DNA of 49,597 nucleotides from Nemertoderma westbladi (lineage: Eukaryota; Xenacoelomorpha; Nemertodermatida; Nemertodermatidae), in assembly GCA_032718475.1 (NCBI GenBank), contig JAUCBJ010004979.1, forward strand, positions 1 to 49,597. The letters are read 5' to 3'. The notes below the pieces were generated by a model. The model was not told the DNA's origin. It did not search any database and was given only the letters and a program-made list of their open reading frames with translations. Below, in pieces: positions 25,510 through 36,894 of this stretch. The stretch's first letter is position 1, and each line of letters opens with the position of its first letter. Both the position numbers and the translations under genes were made by a program.

Positions 25510-27035
25510 CCACCTTATTGGCTGTGCTCCTTACTGATAGGATGATATAAATACGATTAGTTCTTTGGTTGATTCACTCTTTTTGTTATTGTTTGACAGA
25601 AGAAGTCGCATTGCCCATGCAGAGGCACTAATCCCCGGTCAGGTTTAATTGACTGGTGGTTATTACAGGCCAAAGGTCTAAACTTTTAGAGTTAATAATT
25701 GAATTATAATTATTTATCGTTATATTGGATATTCTATTGGTAAATTCAATTTGTCATTATTATTTGCTTAATATACCGCCGATATTACAGAATCAAGGAA
25801 GTTTTACACGCGCCACAACAGGTGGGTTGCTGTAATTAAGTATCAGTGATAATCTGGACAATTGTATCAGATTTGTGTGTTGTCATATATCTGACTTACT
25901 AAATAATTAATATATGGCGATATTTCAGACTATTAATATAAACAAAGCTCTTATTATTACTAATTACATCACGATTGAGAGTTGTCACAAATTGAATACT
26001 GTAGCGATATCAATATACTGTAATTAGACCATACGTTTCCCCTAAAGGGAAATACAATCACCAGACTTGAGTCCTTACAGAATTAATTAGTCAGTCATTT
26101 ACTTGTTATACTGTGTTGTCACACCCTCCCGGTATAGTATCTCAGTCAAAAACAATATATAATCAAATACCGTATTGAACTAAGTGAAATATAGAGCAAA
26201 TCAATACATCGAAGGGAAAAAGGGTAAATAAACAGATACAGTGAGCGGCCCTCGGTGACAGGTACACTAGACCGGATATTGTCATTGTATCAGACCTGAC
26301 ATCTTGCCTTCATTTTTACATGGTTTATTAAGTAACAGAAAGAAGTCACAATATATGAAAATTGAGAGTGAAAGACATATTTTATCAAATGCGCTAACAT
26401 GAACTCATTGTTTGAACTTTTTTTTACAAACAAATGATCACCGGAAACCGATCTTATTCGGCGTAATAATATTCATGTTTTATGCCACGACGTACCATGT
26501 GATCTGTGATACTATCTAATTAATTTACGCTCCTACAGAATTAGTTATGATATCTTTAATACTATCTCAATACTATAATTGCAATTATATCCAATTGTCA
26601 CGGATAAAATTGCAGATTTCCAAGAATTGCAACTACTGAACAGATCTAAGAGGTCTGTACAGTACGGTGTTATCTAAATCAGCCAACAGTTCCAATATAC
26701 TAATCATTTTATTTATCTTGCAAAAAAATGATGGATGTTGATTGGCAATGCATAATTAATGTGATTAATAATTAGTACAAATATCACAAATTTGTTAACA
26801 AACTTTGCTCTTTAAGTTAGAAAATATTAGCAAATTCCTTCTCCCAGGTATTATATGCACATAACTTATCTCTTTCCATTCAGTACCTCGATTCAGTCAG
26901 TGTATCACCATCCTTAATAGTTTCATTTAATAATTATTTCTTCTAATTCCTTTCGTAAAAAAATAACTATACCGATACTAAATGTTAAAATATTGAAAAA
27001 AATACCAAAACATTACACCATATTAAGAAAAATTT
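25510..27035. other. 5' flank of the ADAM gene, no gene recognised
   Basis: AT-rich intergenic sequence. A TATAAATA box at about 25545 is followed by a possible start region, but it abuts the inverted-repeat unit and could belong to it. No clear core promoter was picked immediately before 27036. No further ORF, RNA gene or repeat was recognised. Confidence 0.4.
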
Positions 27036-29072
27036 ATGAATAAGATAATGAATGGCATGGCTTTGTCGGCCAGAAATTTGGTGATGTCAACTTTTCTTAT
27101 AATCTTTTGTTTTTGCATCATTGATGCTGAGACAAACAAAAACATTAACTATTACCAACATATAACAATCACCTATTATAATTCACTTTTAAAATTCATG
27201 ACCAGTGGTGGTACTGGTACGGAGGACAATATTATATTATTCAACGCATATGACCAAGAATTCCAATTGATATTAAAAGTCGATGTAAATAATTTGGAAT
27301 GTGTTGTTGAAGATGAGCTCGGAAACATGTTGGACGTTGGAAGTAATAAACACAACTCAGTGTACATAGGGTACCTAAAAGGCCACGAGAACTCATCCTT
27401 TGCTCACCTCACCATAGACTCGCGTTTTAGATGGATGGGATCTGTGTATACCTCTAATGATACGTACTACATCGAGTATAATGGTCTGAAACAGATTGTT
27501 TACAAACGAAGCGATGTAACAATCATTGGAGCTGCTTGTGCAGAACCACTTGTTGGAGAAGATAAGAGCGATATAATGCCTGGTGCTATTTTAAATAAAC
27601 CGATTTTGAGAACTCTAAAATTAAGTGAAAATAAAGATAAAAGAGTGTGTTCATTGCGTTTGATAATAGATAGGTCATATATCAATGATTATATGTCACA
27701 AAATCATGAAGATGAAACAGCAGCGACTGAGAGTATCAAATTGGCTATGTATAATTATGTACAGTCTGCAAACATGATCTATGGGAGTCATTTGTATAAC
27801 GACAACAGAATACGAGGGATACGGTTTAACATAGCAGATATAACTTTCTATAAAAATTCGGATATAGGTGGATTAGATGTTGATGTTGATGTTCTTTCGA
27901 ATCTCACGCTGATTTCAGGTAACAATAATTTCTGTCTCGTCTACGGATTTTTCCATCGGGACTTTGGTGATGGCGGGACTATTGGAATCGCTTATGCGGC
28001 AAAACCAGCTGGACGTGGTGGTATCTGCGAGCATCTCAATGTCGGACTGGTTACCACATTGGTGCGTGGTTCGAGACCATCAACGCCTCAGTCCCAACTG
28101 ACATTCTCTCACGAGTTGGGCCATTCGGTGGGTAGTTTACACGACCCAGAGAGATGCAGCCCTGGCGGGCTGTACGGCAACTTCCTAATGCATGCAATCA
28201 GTGTTACCGGTGTAAAACGGAACAACAACCGTCTGTCGGACTGCAGTCTGCAAACAATATCAGCTGTTCTCCGTCACAGGAAGGACCAGTGTTTCCTAAC
28301 GGAAGAAGACGCCGCAGTTTGTGGCAACAGTGTTCTAGAACCCGGGGAGGAGTGCGACTGCGGTAATGATGATGAATGTGATGATCCATGCTGCCAACCA
28401 CGGATATTGGGTGATACCATAGCAACCGCCTGCAAACTGAAACCAAAAGCGCAATGCAGCCAATCAGTTGGTGGTATTTGTTGCAGCGATACGTGTACTT
28501 ATGCCAATGAAGGTGTAATTTGTTTGGAGGAAACTGAATGTAAATTCGATTCGAATTGCACAAAGGGGGTATGCGAGGTCCGCAATAAACCAGACTATGA
28601 AACATTATGTGATGATAGGCATTATAGATGCCTTGATGGGGAGTGCACCACACACGTGTGTCATAATGGCAGTGAAAATGGTGATCCTCCGAAATACCAA
28701 AACTGTCGATGCACTTTAGATACGTTAGTTTTAGAAGGAAAAGATAATGTTATCCTGCTCAATGATATATCTAGAATACCAGATTGTTTGATTTGTTGTC
28801 AACATGTTGGCAATACGTCATCCTGCTTCCCTTACATGGATGTGAAGTTGCAGTTAGAATGGTTGTCGGCCTGTCTCTTGGAGGTGGCTGACTATTGGTC
28901 TCTAATCTTTAGAATAGTATGCAGTGTGCTGGGTTCGTTGTTTTTGATAGCCACAGCAACCGCTATAGCTTTGTGGGTAAGGTGTTCGCATAAGGATGAA
29001 GAAAATATAATAGCGACTAAGTTACAGGGTCGACAGGCATACGATAACAAGGTAGAGATTGAGTTGATATGA
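27036..29072 (+). CDS. ADAM10-like: ADAM10-like membrane metalloprotease, intronless
   Basis: Full-length 678-residue sheddase-type protease that would cleave ectodomains of membrane proteins at the cell surface or in the secretory path. Residues 1-32 form a signal peptide. The prodomain runs to KDKR at 200-203, a proprotein-convertase site. The reprolysin domain holds the zinc site HELGHSVGSLHD at 359-370 with the catalytic Glu360, and a Met-turn (Phe-Leu-Met-His) about 18 residues after it. A disintegrin-like, Cys-rich region from Cys429 has CDCG..DDECDDPCC and CKLKP.AQC blocks, which fit ADAM10 better than ADAM17. One membrane helix lies at about 625-647. The cytoplasmic tail is 29 residues and lacks the proline-rich SH3 ligands of vertebrate ADAM10. 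There are no introns across 2 kb, unusual next to the intron-rich transporter and suggesting a retrocopy, yet the frame is intact. Confidence 0.93.
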   Translation: MNKIMNGMALSARNLVMSTFLIIFCFCIIDAETNKNINYYQHITITYYNSLLKFMTSGGTGTEDNIILFNAYDQEFQLILKVDVNNLECVVEDELGNMLDVGSNKHNSVYIGYLKGHENSSFAHLTIDSRFRWMGSVYTSNDTYYIEYNGLKQIVYKRSDVTIIGAACAEPLVGEDKSDIMPGAILNKPILRTLKLSENKDKRVCSLRLIIDRSYINDYMSQNHEDETAATESIKLAMYNYVQSANMIYGSHLYNDNRIRGIRFNIADITFYKNSDIGGLDVDVDVLSNLTLISGNNNFCLVYGFFHRDFGDGGTIGIAYAAKPAGRGGICEHLNVGLVTTLVRGSRPSTPQSQLTFSHELGHSVGSLHDPERCSPGGLYGNFLMHAISVTGVKRNNNRLSDCSLQTISAVLRHRKDQCFLTEEDAAVCGNSVLEPGEECDCGNDDECDDPCCQPRILGDTIATACKLKPKAQCSQSVGGICCSDTCTYANEGVICLEETECKFDSNCTKGVCEVRNKPDYETLCDDRHYRCLDGECTTHVCHNGSENGDPPKYQNCRCTLDTLVLEGKDNVILLNDISRIPDCLICCQHVGNTSSCFPYMDVKLQLEWLSACLLEVADYWSLIFRIVCSVLGSLFLIATATAIALWVRCSHKDEENIIATKLQGRQAYDNKVEIELI

Positions 29073-29126
29073 CATTCGTTCTCATTTACTACAATATGGG
29101 AAGTCATTTTGAAAGAAGGCATACGT

Positions 29127-29132
29127 AATAAA
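29127..29132 (+). terminator. poly(A) signal of the ADAM gene
   Basis: A canonical AATAAA lies 55 bases after the stop codon of the metalloprotease and is followed by TTCCTGTATTTTGG, a T/G-rich downstream region. It is a good position for the 3' end of a compact mRNA. A second AATAAA is near 29393. Confidence 0.6.
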
Positions 29133-29595
29133 TTCCTGTATTTTGGTACATAACCATTTAAGTTACAGTTCATCTCTATCTACTGCCAGTTGTGCAAAAC
29201 TTCTACAAGCTACCACTGTACACTACATATCAGGAAGAATATACACAGTCGTTATTGTAAATACAACAATTTTTATCCGATGTAATAACCGATGAATGAT
29301 CAATGAATGAAGAATACTCAATATATTATTATTATTTGTATTTATTAATTCGCACGAGGCGACAATAAGGTTAAAATCAACGGCAATTATGAATAAAACT
29401 TATATAATAATAAGATTAAGTCCTAAGCATGAACATGTTAAATAAAATTAGCAGCGCCGATAAGATAAGATATACAATATGTCAATTCAAATGATGACAA
29501 TACGAATAAATTATATTCCATTAGAAAACACAAAGGTGAATGGTTGACCGCTGATAATTATTATAACATAATTATGTTGAAATACACCATCTCCC

Positions 29596-30165
29596 TTTAA
29601 TACAACAACCATTCTTAGGGGGTCGGAGACACCCGCACCCCCCTAATTTTTTCAAATTTCAATAAAATGCTACGAAATTTGGTATGATGATAGTTAGACA
29701 ATTTTTTTTCTTACTACTGGCCTGGCCGGATTTTTAAATTTATTGGCTATTTCGGTAAAAACAAGCCGTTAAAAATCGTCTTTGGAATGAAATCTAAATA
29801 TCATTATTAGAACCGCCTTCATCAGCAGATTCAGAATCATAAAACCTTTTAAATTTCACCAATAACTTGCGGAGATATTATCAAAATTCAAAGGTATACA
29901 TTTTGACACGTAAATCGATTTAATTCTACAAAAGTTTTTTTTTACTCAATTCTATAATTTTTTTTTATAATATACGCCCCTAACATGTTGGGGGCGTATA
30001 TTATTAAAAAAATTTTTTTTTTTAATTCCAATTCAATGACTAAAAGGTGTTTATCTATCACCATAGGCCCACTAAATTTAACATTGAAATTTGAAAAAAT
30101 TAGGGGGGGGGGGGGGGGGGGCTCCGACCCCCGAAAAATGGTTGTTGTATTAAGGAAGATGGTGT
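29596..30165. repeat. fold-back element with TACAACAACCATT ends
   Basis: Arms at about 29596-29665 and 30080-30160 are reverse complements containing AATACAACAACCATT, GGGGTCGGAG and CCCTAATTTTTTCAAATTTC. The right arm has a G19 run in place of the left arm's CCGCACCCCCC. A perfect 12-bp hairpin with arms AATATACGCCCC (29969-29980) and GGGGCGTATATT (29991-30002) lies inside. No transposase is present. Confidence 0.75.
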
Positions 30166-30519
30166 AGTTCAGTATGAGGTCTCGATTTATGTACTACTGT
30201 ACGTTCTACTTTACTACATACAACGTACTGGTACTGTGGTCCGGCAGTCCGGTATACAGTATGTCTATGCTACAGATACGTTATGTCTGAATGAATAATG
30301 ACTAGCTGTATGTTATGTTTATTAATATCGCCAGAATAACAATAAAATATTAATTTTTGCACATGTACGTACACGTACAGTAGATTTAAAATAAAATGAA
30401 CACATATCTGGCAAAGTACGCTAATAAGCGTATGTACTATTGTAAGAAAAATACGGATAATGGTATTCAGGTAAAATTAGTAAAATAATTACAATTATAG
30501 TTTATTTACAGTACTTAAA

Positions 30520-30799
30520 CGTTCGTGGGGCCTTCGCGCAGCACGAGAGCCTATATTAGAAAGTACATTATACTAATCTCTATTAGATATACGAAAACCG
30601 TGTTTCCAAAAATATATATGAGTGAAGGCGATACTATCAGTTTGTGATAAACTAGTTGTAAAATAGAGATCCATTTCAGTTTGCATTTACACACTTTAAC
30701 TGTCATTTGTAAACCTTCTAACTATGGCTATTTAAGTTAAGTATAACATTTTTAGTTTTACAAAACTCTTCTCCTTCATTAGCCTCGTTGCGCTCGTCC
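30520..30799. repeat. dispersed repeat with CGTTCGTGGGGCC start, copy 2
   Basis: Same start (CGTTCGTGGGGCCTTCGCGC) and same end (CGTTGCGCTCGTCC) as 2921-3259, with a different interior. It shows that the two GC-rich termini move together. Confidence 0.6.
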
Positions 30800-30919
30800 T
30801 GTTTTGTCTTTAAATAATTTACCTAAACGGAGACTAACGACCATTATAACTGTGCAAAGTCTCGAAACTGTGAGAAATAACTGCCGATTTATGGCAGATA
30901 GATACTCTTATCCACAGTA

Positions 30920-31119
30920 AACTCGTTGCGTTCGTTCGTTTTTGACCAAACTTGAGATTCTTTCTAAACTTTTCCCGGACTACTTACTTACCAAGTTTCG
31001 TCTAATTTCATCAAGGAATAACCGAGTTATTAGCGATTAAAAATTTACGACGACGACACACAACTCGTTAATGGTACCCATATGCTAAGGCTTCGTTCAC
31101 TTCGTGGCTCGCCCCACAG
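30920..31119. repeat. dispersed repeat ending CTCGCCCCACAG, copy 2
   Basis: It matches 5157-5371 in block order (CTAAACTTTT, ACCAAGTTT, GAGTTATTA, ACGACGACAC, TTAATGGTACC, CTAAGGCT, CACTTCGTGGCTCGCCCCAC). The microsatellite part is reduced to a few units. Confidence 0.65.
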
Positions 31120-31617
31120 TTGGTGCATATTAATTATTAAAAAAAATGAAATTACAGTAAAATTAAATTAAAAACCGGCAAAGCATACTTAGGATCAAGG
31201 GCTTCAACAACATACAGTACTAAAGGCAAACATATTAATAAGGGACAATTTTACAATACTCTATTATATATATAGGATACAACACAACATACGTAGTTAT
31301 ACGGAATATAAATTTGATACCGTAGGTATGTCGCATAGGTAAAATATTACTGCTGAAATAAAACGAGCAAAGTAAAGTAACTACAAAAGATAGGAAAACA
31401 ATTAAACATAAAAAAACACTATTTTAAAATTGAACATACAAAAAAATATTTTTTGGGATTGAAAAAATGAAAATAATAGGTACTGTAGCTAGATTTTAAG
31501 AAATATATCGTTGTATCCCAAAGATATCGCTTTCGCTACTGCCACTTGGCGCACAGGAGTACCACTATATATTCATTTTAAGGGACATTTTGCAGTCTAG
31601 TCTATTATTGAATATGC

Positions 31618-32340
31618 TCAATCATGGAGTACCAAGGCTATTACGTGCATTAACAACACTTTCCGGTAATGGTGTAAAGGATTCAAAATGTTTACAACGC
31701 TGTCTGTAAAGTTGTTACATCTCCTTTGAGTCCTATAGTTCGAACTTTGTACAGCGCCGTGTTGAGTATTGGTGGAGTTCGGAACGAAACTGGAAGAAAT
31801 TACTTCGCGCAATATTGTCAATCCCGTGGATAAACTTGTTATAAGTTATAATAATAATGATAATAATGTTATAAGGTCGGCTAGTACAAGGCGATATATT
31901 AATGTCGGTAGTTTGAGTGCACGTAGTCGGTTTTCATATGACAACAACTGTGGCACGGGGTTGTACTTGTTCAAGACGATTCGTATTCAAGGAGAGGCCG
32001 AACAAGGGATTTGTATAACAGGGTCAGAGGGTAAACATCGGAGCTTACAAATATGTACAAGTTCTTCTTATTAAATTGACGACTCACATATGGCACGGGC
32101 TGCAGTCTTTGTGCAGTGAGTTGTGAAGAACAAGTTCGGTGTAAATGTAATTCCCAAATCACGTTCCTCGGTTGCCGATAAAAGTGTCCGTCCATTCAGT
32201 GTGTAAAAAGTTGCTTGGGGATTTCTAGAACCTATGACCTTGCACTTGGAGTCATTGAACTGCTAAACTGCAATTTTCAATGGTTACAACATTCCACTAA
32301 CGTCTAGATCAGCCTGTAAGGCCTGTGTGTCGCCAGTAAT
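31618..32340 (-). pseudogene. CR1-like LINE reverse-transcriptase tail, decayed
   Basis: On the minus strand, from 32335 downwards, the reading gives a thumb region typical of CR1-like LINEs: Asp-Thr-Gln-Ala-Leu-Gln-Ala-Asp-Leu-Asp, Phe-Asn-x-Ser-Lys-Cys-Lys-Val, Glu-Glu-Arg-Asp-Leu-Gly-Ile, then Leu-Tyr-Lys-Ser-Leu-Val-Arg-Pro-Leu-Leu-Glu-Tyr and, near 31900, Tyr-x-Asn-Arg-Leu-Arg-Ala-Leu-Lys-Leu-Pro-Thr-Leu. Stops and frame changes interrupt it. The palm and endonuclease are missing. It is a different family from the LINE copies at 9-12 and 46-49 kb. Confidence 0.75.
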
Positions 32341-32649
32341 AAATTGTTTCATTATCAATAGTGCCATTGCCATAGTATAAGTCGTTTTGTTTTATTCACT
32401 GTTCAACTTTATCCTGTTTTATTATGTGCAGTTTTATTTATACGCTTCTATGACAGCGGTGTCTCCATCCAAATAATATAATACAGTAATACAGTATAAT
32501 ATAAATATAGCTTATACCTGTATACAATACAGCCATATGTAAATAAATAAACTGACTAACCAATAGCAATAATGACTGATCAGCTGATAGCTGGAACTGT
32601 GATAGCCTACATGCCTACTTCATGACTTCATAAGGCTAAATACGTAAAT

Positions 32650-33300
32650 AAATGACCAGTTGCAGTCAGCCAGTGTGAGTTTCCATTCTGCCTCCTGCAT
32701 CCCACATCCTGCATGCAGGCATGGCCAGTTGGTTTTATTGTGTTGCTGTGCTGTTGGTCTGATGAACGCATGTCTGCTGTCGTGCTCTGTCTCAGTCTGC
32801 CAGTCAGTCAGTCTCACTATCTGCCAGTCTGCCTGCCGTAGGGCTGTAGGGTAGGGTGTCTGCAGGTCTGTGCCTGGCAGTCTGGCAGTGGTGCTAGGTT
32901 CGGCGGATTTCCTGATTTCTGCGCCAGGCAAATATGTACGCCGGGTATGCTGGGCTGATTCCTGCTCCGGCAGTCCGGCCTGCCGGCGCTGGGTCAATTT
33001 CTGCAGCGACGACGCCGGTTGCCGGTGGCCGGGACCCGGGAATATTTCGACGCCTGCTTAACCGAGCAGCCGAGCGCAGCATCTCTATCATTGCCAGTGC
33101 TCCGCCGGCTACGCAGCTACGCCGGCGTAGCACATCTCACATCTCTGCGCCGACCCTTCTGCCTTCCGGCCGGCTCATTACCCATTACCCGGCGTAGCAC
33201 ATTTCTGCGCCAGCTCCCGGCGCGAGTTCTAGTGCCTGAGTGCTGCGCCTGCGCCGAACGTGTTCTGCTTACATCTGCAGATCTGTAGCCTACATGTCAG
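32650..33300. other. CpG-rich block, no gene assigned
   Basis: About 650 bp of clearly GC- and CpG-rich sequence in AT-rich surroundings, with repeated GCCGG, CCGGCG and CAGTCTGCC pieces. Overlapping open frames occur on both strands, as expected when stops are rare, and none looks like a folded protein. It could be a CpG-island promoter or part of a GC-rich repeat. Confidence 0.5.
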
Positions 33301-33609
33301 CATGTAAATCTTTTCAATAGGGAGTAGGGGCCTATGTTTAAAAAGAGTTAAAAATTTTCGATTAGATAGATAGATTTCTCCATAATTTTTACCCCAGAAT
33401 ATTTTGCATGTTTAGCCTATCAGTTCAACTTAATCAGTTAGGCCTAACTGCCTAACACCTAATGACTGGTTACCGGTCAGCCGGTAACATAAACAACATG
33501 GCAGCATGGCCTTCGCTAGCGAAGTCTGGATTTAGCTGTTTAGCAGTTTAGTGCGTGCCAGTCCTTGCTTCAGTAGGCCTAGTCCTTGACACAGATATAG
33601 TATCCTGCA

Positions 33610-34125
33610 GTCCGGGTAAATCTTTTCAACCTACGCGTAGGCCTACGCGTAGCTACGCGTAGTTTGTAACTTCATTCCTGTCATTTACCGGTAGGGCCAG
33701 ACCTACTGCCTTTTTAACAACTACGCGTAGGTGTTTTAAAACTACGCGTAGTTCCCACTAGTTATTTTGGAACTACGCGTAGCTATTTTGAAACTACGCG
33801 TAGCTGCTATGCGTAGCTACGCGTAGGTGCTACGCATAGCAGTCCTGATAACAATGATTTTTATTTCAGGTCCTGTAGGTGGTAGGGTTGAGTTGTTAGG
33901 CAAGTATCGGTATATGTCAGGTATCTGATTATCAGACAAATGGAATAACAGAATCGGAAACTCATATCTCTACATACAGCACTGGTAATAAATAATATTC
34001 GGCTCTTTCACATACAAACACAGGATGAATGAAAAGTAGACTTAAAATTCACGTCTCATGATTCAAGTAGCTTTGTTTCCATTGGATTATTTAAATATTC
34101 TACAGTAGTAAGCTACCAATCTACC
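33610..34125. repeat. CTACGCGTAG palindrome repeat, copy 1
   Basis: A cluster of the perfect 10-bp palindrome CTACGCGTAG, or one-base variants, occurs about ten times between 33630 and 33840, then about 280 bp of unique sequence. The whole is repeated at 45115-45575 with high identity, same orientation. The left end (GTAAATCTTTTCAACCTACG at 33617) is matched in inverted form at 45746-45775. No coding content was found. Confidence 0.85.
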
Positions 34126-34127
34126 AG

Positions 34128-34430
34128 TTGCTTGATTCTTTTGTTAGTTATTCTATACGACTGGAGACTCTAAAGGCCATGCCCCGCCCATCTGCCCATG
34201 CTCCCATGTCTGCATGTTCCATAATCCATACATCACCTCTTCTTTATCCAGTTATCAGGGCCATTAACATATGGAACATGCTGGACCTGGAACACAGTAG
34301 AAACATCATCATCACTAATCGCTATTCTTTTAAACAGTCTTTAGACTCTGCTTTCTTATCAAGACATCTGAAATGTTTTAGAAATCTAAATGACTGTTTG
34401 TTTATACTATACATACATACATCCTTTTAA
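34128..34430 (+). pseudogene. possible LINE C-terminal remnant
   Basis: The frame encodes Pro-Val-Ile-Arg-Ala-Ile-Asn-Ile-Trp-Asn, then a Ser-Phe-Lys-Gln-Ser-Leu segment. This order (Arg-x3-Trp-Asn then Ser-x-Phe-Lys-x2-Leu) resembles the extreme C terminus of many CR1/Jockey-type LINE proteins. Short and isolated, so the call is tentative. It starts exactly where copy 1 of the palindrome repeat ends. Confidence 0.35.
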
Positions 34431-34650
34431 ATTGACCTTATGAGGAACCAGAATCATTTATAACTTGGACAAAAAGTATAACCCTTTTCACTAACCTATT
34501 CTCGAGGCTTTATCTCATCTTTGGAGTACACCTTGCAGGCATTAAATTTGCATTGCAATAGTGTGTAGGGATGGATTTTGCTCAACTTTCGATCAAAAAT
34601 TTTGATCAACACATTCAATGAAATTTTAGAAATTCCACCAAAAATATTTT

Positions 34651-34900
34651 GGCACTTGTGTCAAATCAAATAGGTGACCCTCCTAATCTGCTAATCCTGA
34701 AATCACCAGCTAATCCTGAAATTTAGTGCCGGTGATATCAATATTCCTAACTCTTGTTTATTGTTTACTTTCAGCTCACTTCTGTAACCTGCTCCTTTGC
34801 TAACCCTGTAACCGGGCACTAGTGAAAGTGACTTTAGTTTAGGTGATTTCAGGATTAGCAGATTAGGAGCTAGGAGGGTCCCCTATTTGTCACAAGTGCC
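34651..34900. repeat. 250-bp fold-back MITE with the shared core
   Basis: Ends GGCACTTGTG and CACAAGTGCC are perfect reverse complements. The arms continue with CCTCCTA, CTAATCTGCTAATCCTGAAA and TCACC on both sides. The loop (34754-34830) contains GTTTATTGTTT..CTGTAACCTGCTCCTTT, the module also found in the MITEs at 19094 and 39387. No clear target duplication or coding frame was found. Confidence 0.75.
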
Positions 34901-35439
34901 AATGTTTTATTTTACTTTTTTTACCGGGAGAAAAAGTAAAATCAATGCAAAATGATGGCTCTATGGTACATTATTATGTGGCAATATTATTCAATATTAT
35001 TGCAGGTTGTTGTGTTGCCGACTTTGCAAAAGCTGTGCCCAACAAAAAGTTACAATATTCAGATATTATGGGGACAACTTTTTCCCTACCAGTAGGAAAA
35101 AAAAGTAGGCCTACTACTTTTTCTCCCGATTTTATGGCATATTCAAGCAAAAAAATAACAATATAAAAATATAAGTTCTTTAAGCTCTGTACTTCGTTTT
35201 ATATGTCTACCATCTGATCATACCACCCCACTGCACCCCTACCGCCCTACCAGTAGCCTTTTTAAGTATAAGCCTTTTTAAACTAATACTGTATATGTTT
35301 TAAATATTATATTTCACAACACTCAGACACTAGGCCTACATCAGTTTATTTTTTTACCTTTGCAATACAGTAGCAAGCTAACAACTACTGAACAAGGCCA
35401 ACTATGACTTCTGTCTGTATCTGACTATGCTGCTATGAA

Positions 35440-35930
35440 ATTCAAATTTGGGGTAAAACCCCAATTTAGAGAATTAACCTAACCTTGTATTAAATTTGAG
35501 GTAATTCCAAAATTGGGTCTATAATTTGAATTTTGAGGTATTCTCAAATTTGATGATCTCCCTGACTGACCATTGGTTTTTTATGGTTTTTTGGTTTAAC
35601 CAACTTTTAAAAAAAGGCGAAAAAATTGGTTTTTTATGGTTTTTTATGGTTTTTCATAAAATTTTACAATTAACGCTATAAATAATAAAGCAGACTGGTA
35701 GTCGCATTTCTTTTTCATTTTACACTGTCAGACTGTTAGAATGAAAAAATTTCGAACACTTTGAGTTTTGCTCGCGTTTCTTTTTCATTTTGCACTGTTA
35801 CATGTACTGATGTAGAATGAACAAATTTCGCTCACTTTGAGCTCACTTTGAGTTTTGCTCGCGTTTCTTATTTCATCTGTTCATTTTGCAATGTTAATGA
35901 AAAGGTTTTGCTCGCTTCGCTGGCGTATGT
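35440..35930. repeat. degenerate AT-rich palindromes and tandem TTTTGCTCGCGTTTC units
   Basis: 35440-35560 holds imperfect palindromes of the AAATTTGAGGTA / ACCCCAAATTTG type. 35575-35660 repeats TTTTTTATGGTTTTTTGG, the reverse complement of the AAAAACCAT runs at 38395-38455. 35700-35930 has three to four diverged units of CTTTGAGTTTTGCTCGCG followed by TTCTTTTTCATTTTGCACTG. None is coding. Confidence 0.6.
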
Positions 35931-35959
35931 TTCTAGTTTACATTGTTAAAATGTTGTGT

Positions 35960-36890
35960 GCCCTTTTTTTCGGTGCATGCGCGGTATATCAGTATATTGT
36001 CCAATACTGCGCGGCTGAAAAATTGTGCGCAGGCGTTGTGCGCGGTTCAGTGGTGGTTTGCAGCCTGGATGGCGTGCAGTGGAGCAGTGCAGACGTCTGG
36101 CAGTCTGGACGTTGGTATGTATTTTTACGTTGTACCGGTATGTCAGTCAGTCAGTCAGTCTCAGTATGTTGTTAGTATTTTGTCACATGCTGACATGGCT
36201 GCATGGGCTGATGGGTTGGATGAGAGTAAGGACCGAACAGCAGAAGAAACGCTTCAAACCAGCATACCGTACTGAATGTGGCCTTATTCAGTTATTCCAG
36301 TATTTTGTTCTATTGGCAGTAAGGATTAATATCTTGGCGGAGTCAGTGGTGAAATTGATTAAAATTTAAAAAATCGCTTAGCCGAGGCAGTACATCTAAC
36401 CTCACTAGGATATTTGGGATAAATCAGAAATTGCATTTTGCGCAAGAATGTACATGTTGTATCAGAATAATGTAGATGTCATTTTCATGCTTGAGCTATG
36501 TACAAAGTCCAATTTTACAAAGGAACACTAAAACGTATACTATGATCCATTCTGAGAGCTCGGTACAATCAGTGAGTAAACTATCCTAGCTAGGTCAGTT
36601 ACATACTCTCTTAGTTAGGATAGTGATTTAATACTGTAATATCAAATTAAATAAGAAAAACTAACTTAACAGGGCGAGTACAGTTAACTTCGTGAGGTTA
36701 TTTACAACATTACCTAAGCAGAAACACTCATTCTGTGATTTCAAGACAATAAAATAAAATCGGTAGCTATATACCTGTATACAGTACCGTATCTTACTGT
36801 ACCGGTACCGCAGGCGGCCAGTAGGCCTACTTGATGCAGCTTCTGAGCTTTATTGTTCCAGAGTGTTGTTGGTAGGTACAGAGTATGTAG
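35960..36890. other. intergenic stretch with weak palindromes
   Basis: Overlapping open frames around 35943-36369 are short, lack conserved features and span a (CAGT)n run, so they are not called genes. Imperfect palindromes around TAAACTATCCTAGCTAGG / TTAGTTAGGATAGTGATTTA lie at 36570-36635. Nothing else was recognised. Confidence 0.4.
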
Positions 36891-36894
36891 AAAG

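Noticed and set aside
32620-33288. Several overlapping open frames on both strands in the CpG-rich block
   Set aside because: They overlap in all frames, lack domains and follow from scarce stop codons in GC-rich DNA.
35943-36369. Three overlapping 100-114 codon frames
   Set aside because: They overlap in different frames, include a (CAGT)n run, and show no recognisable domain.
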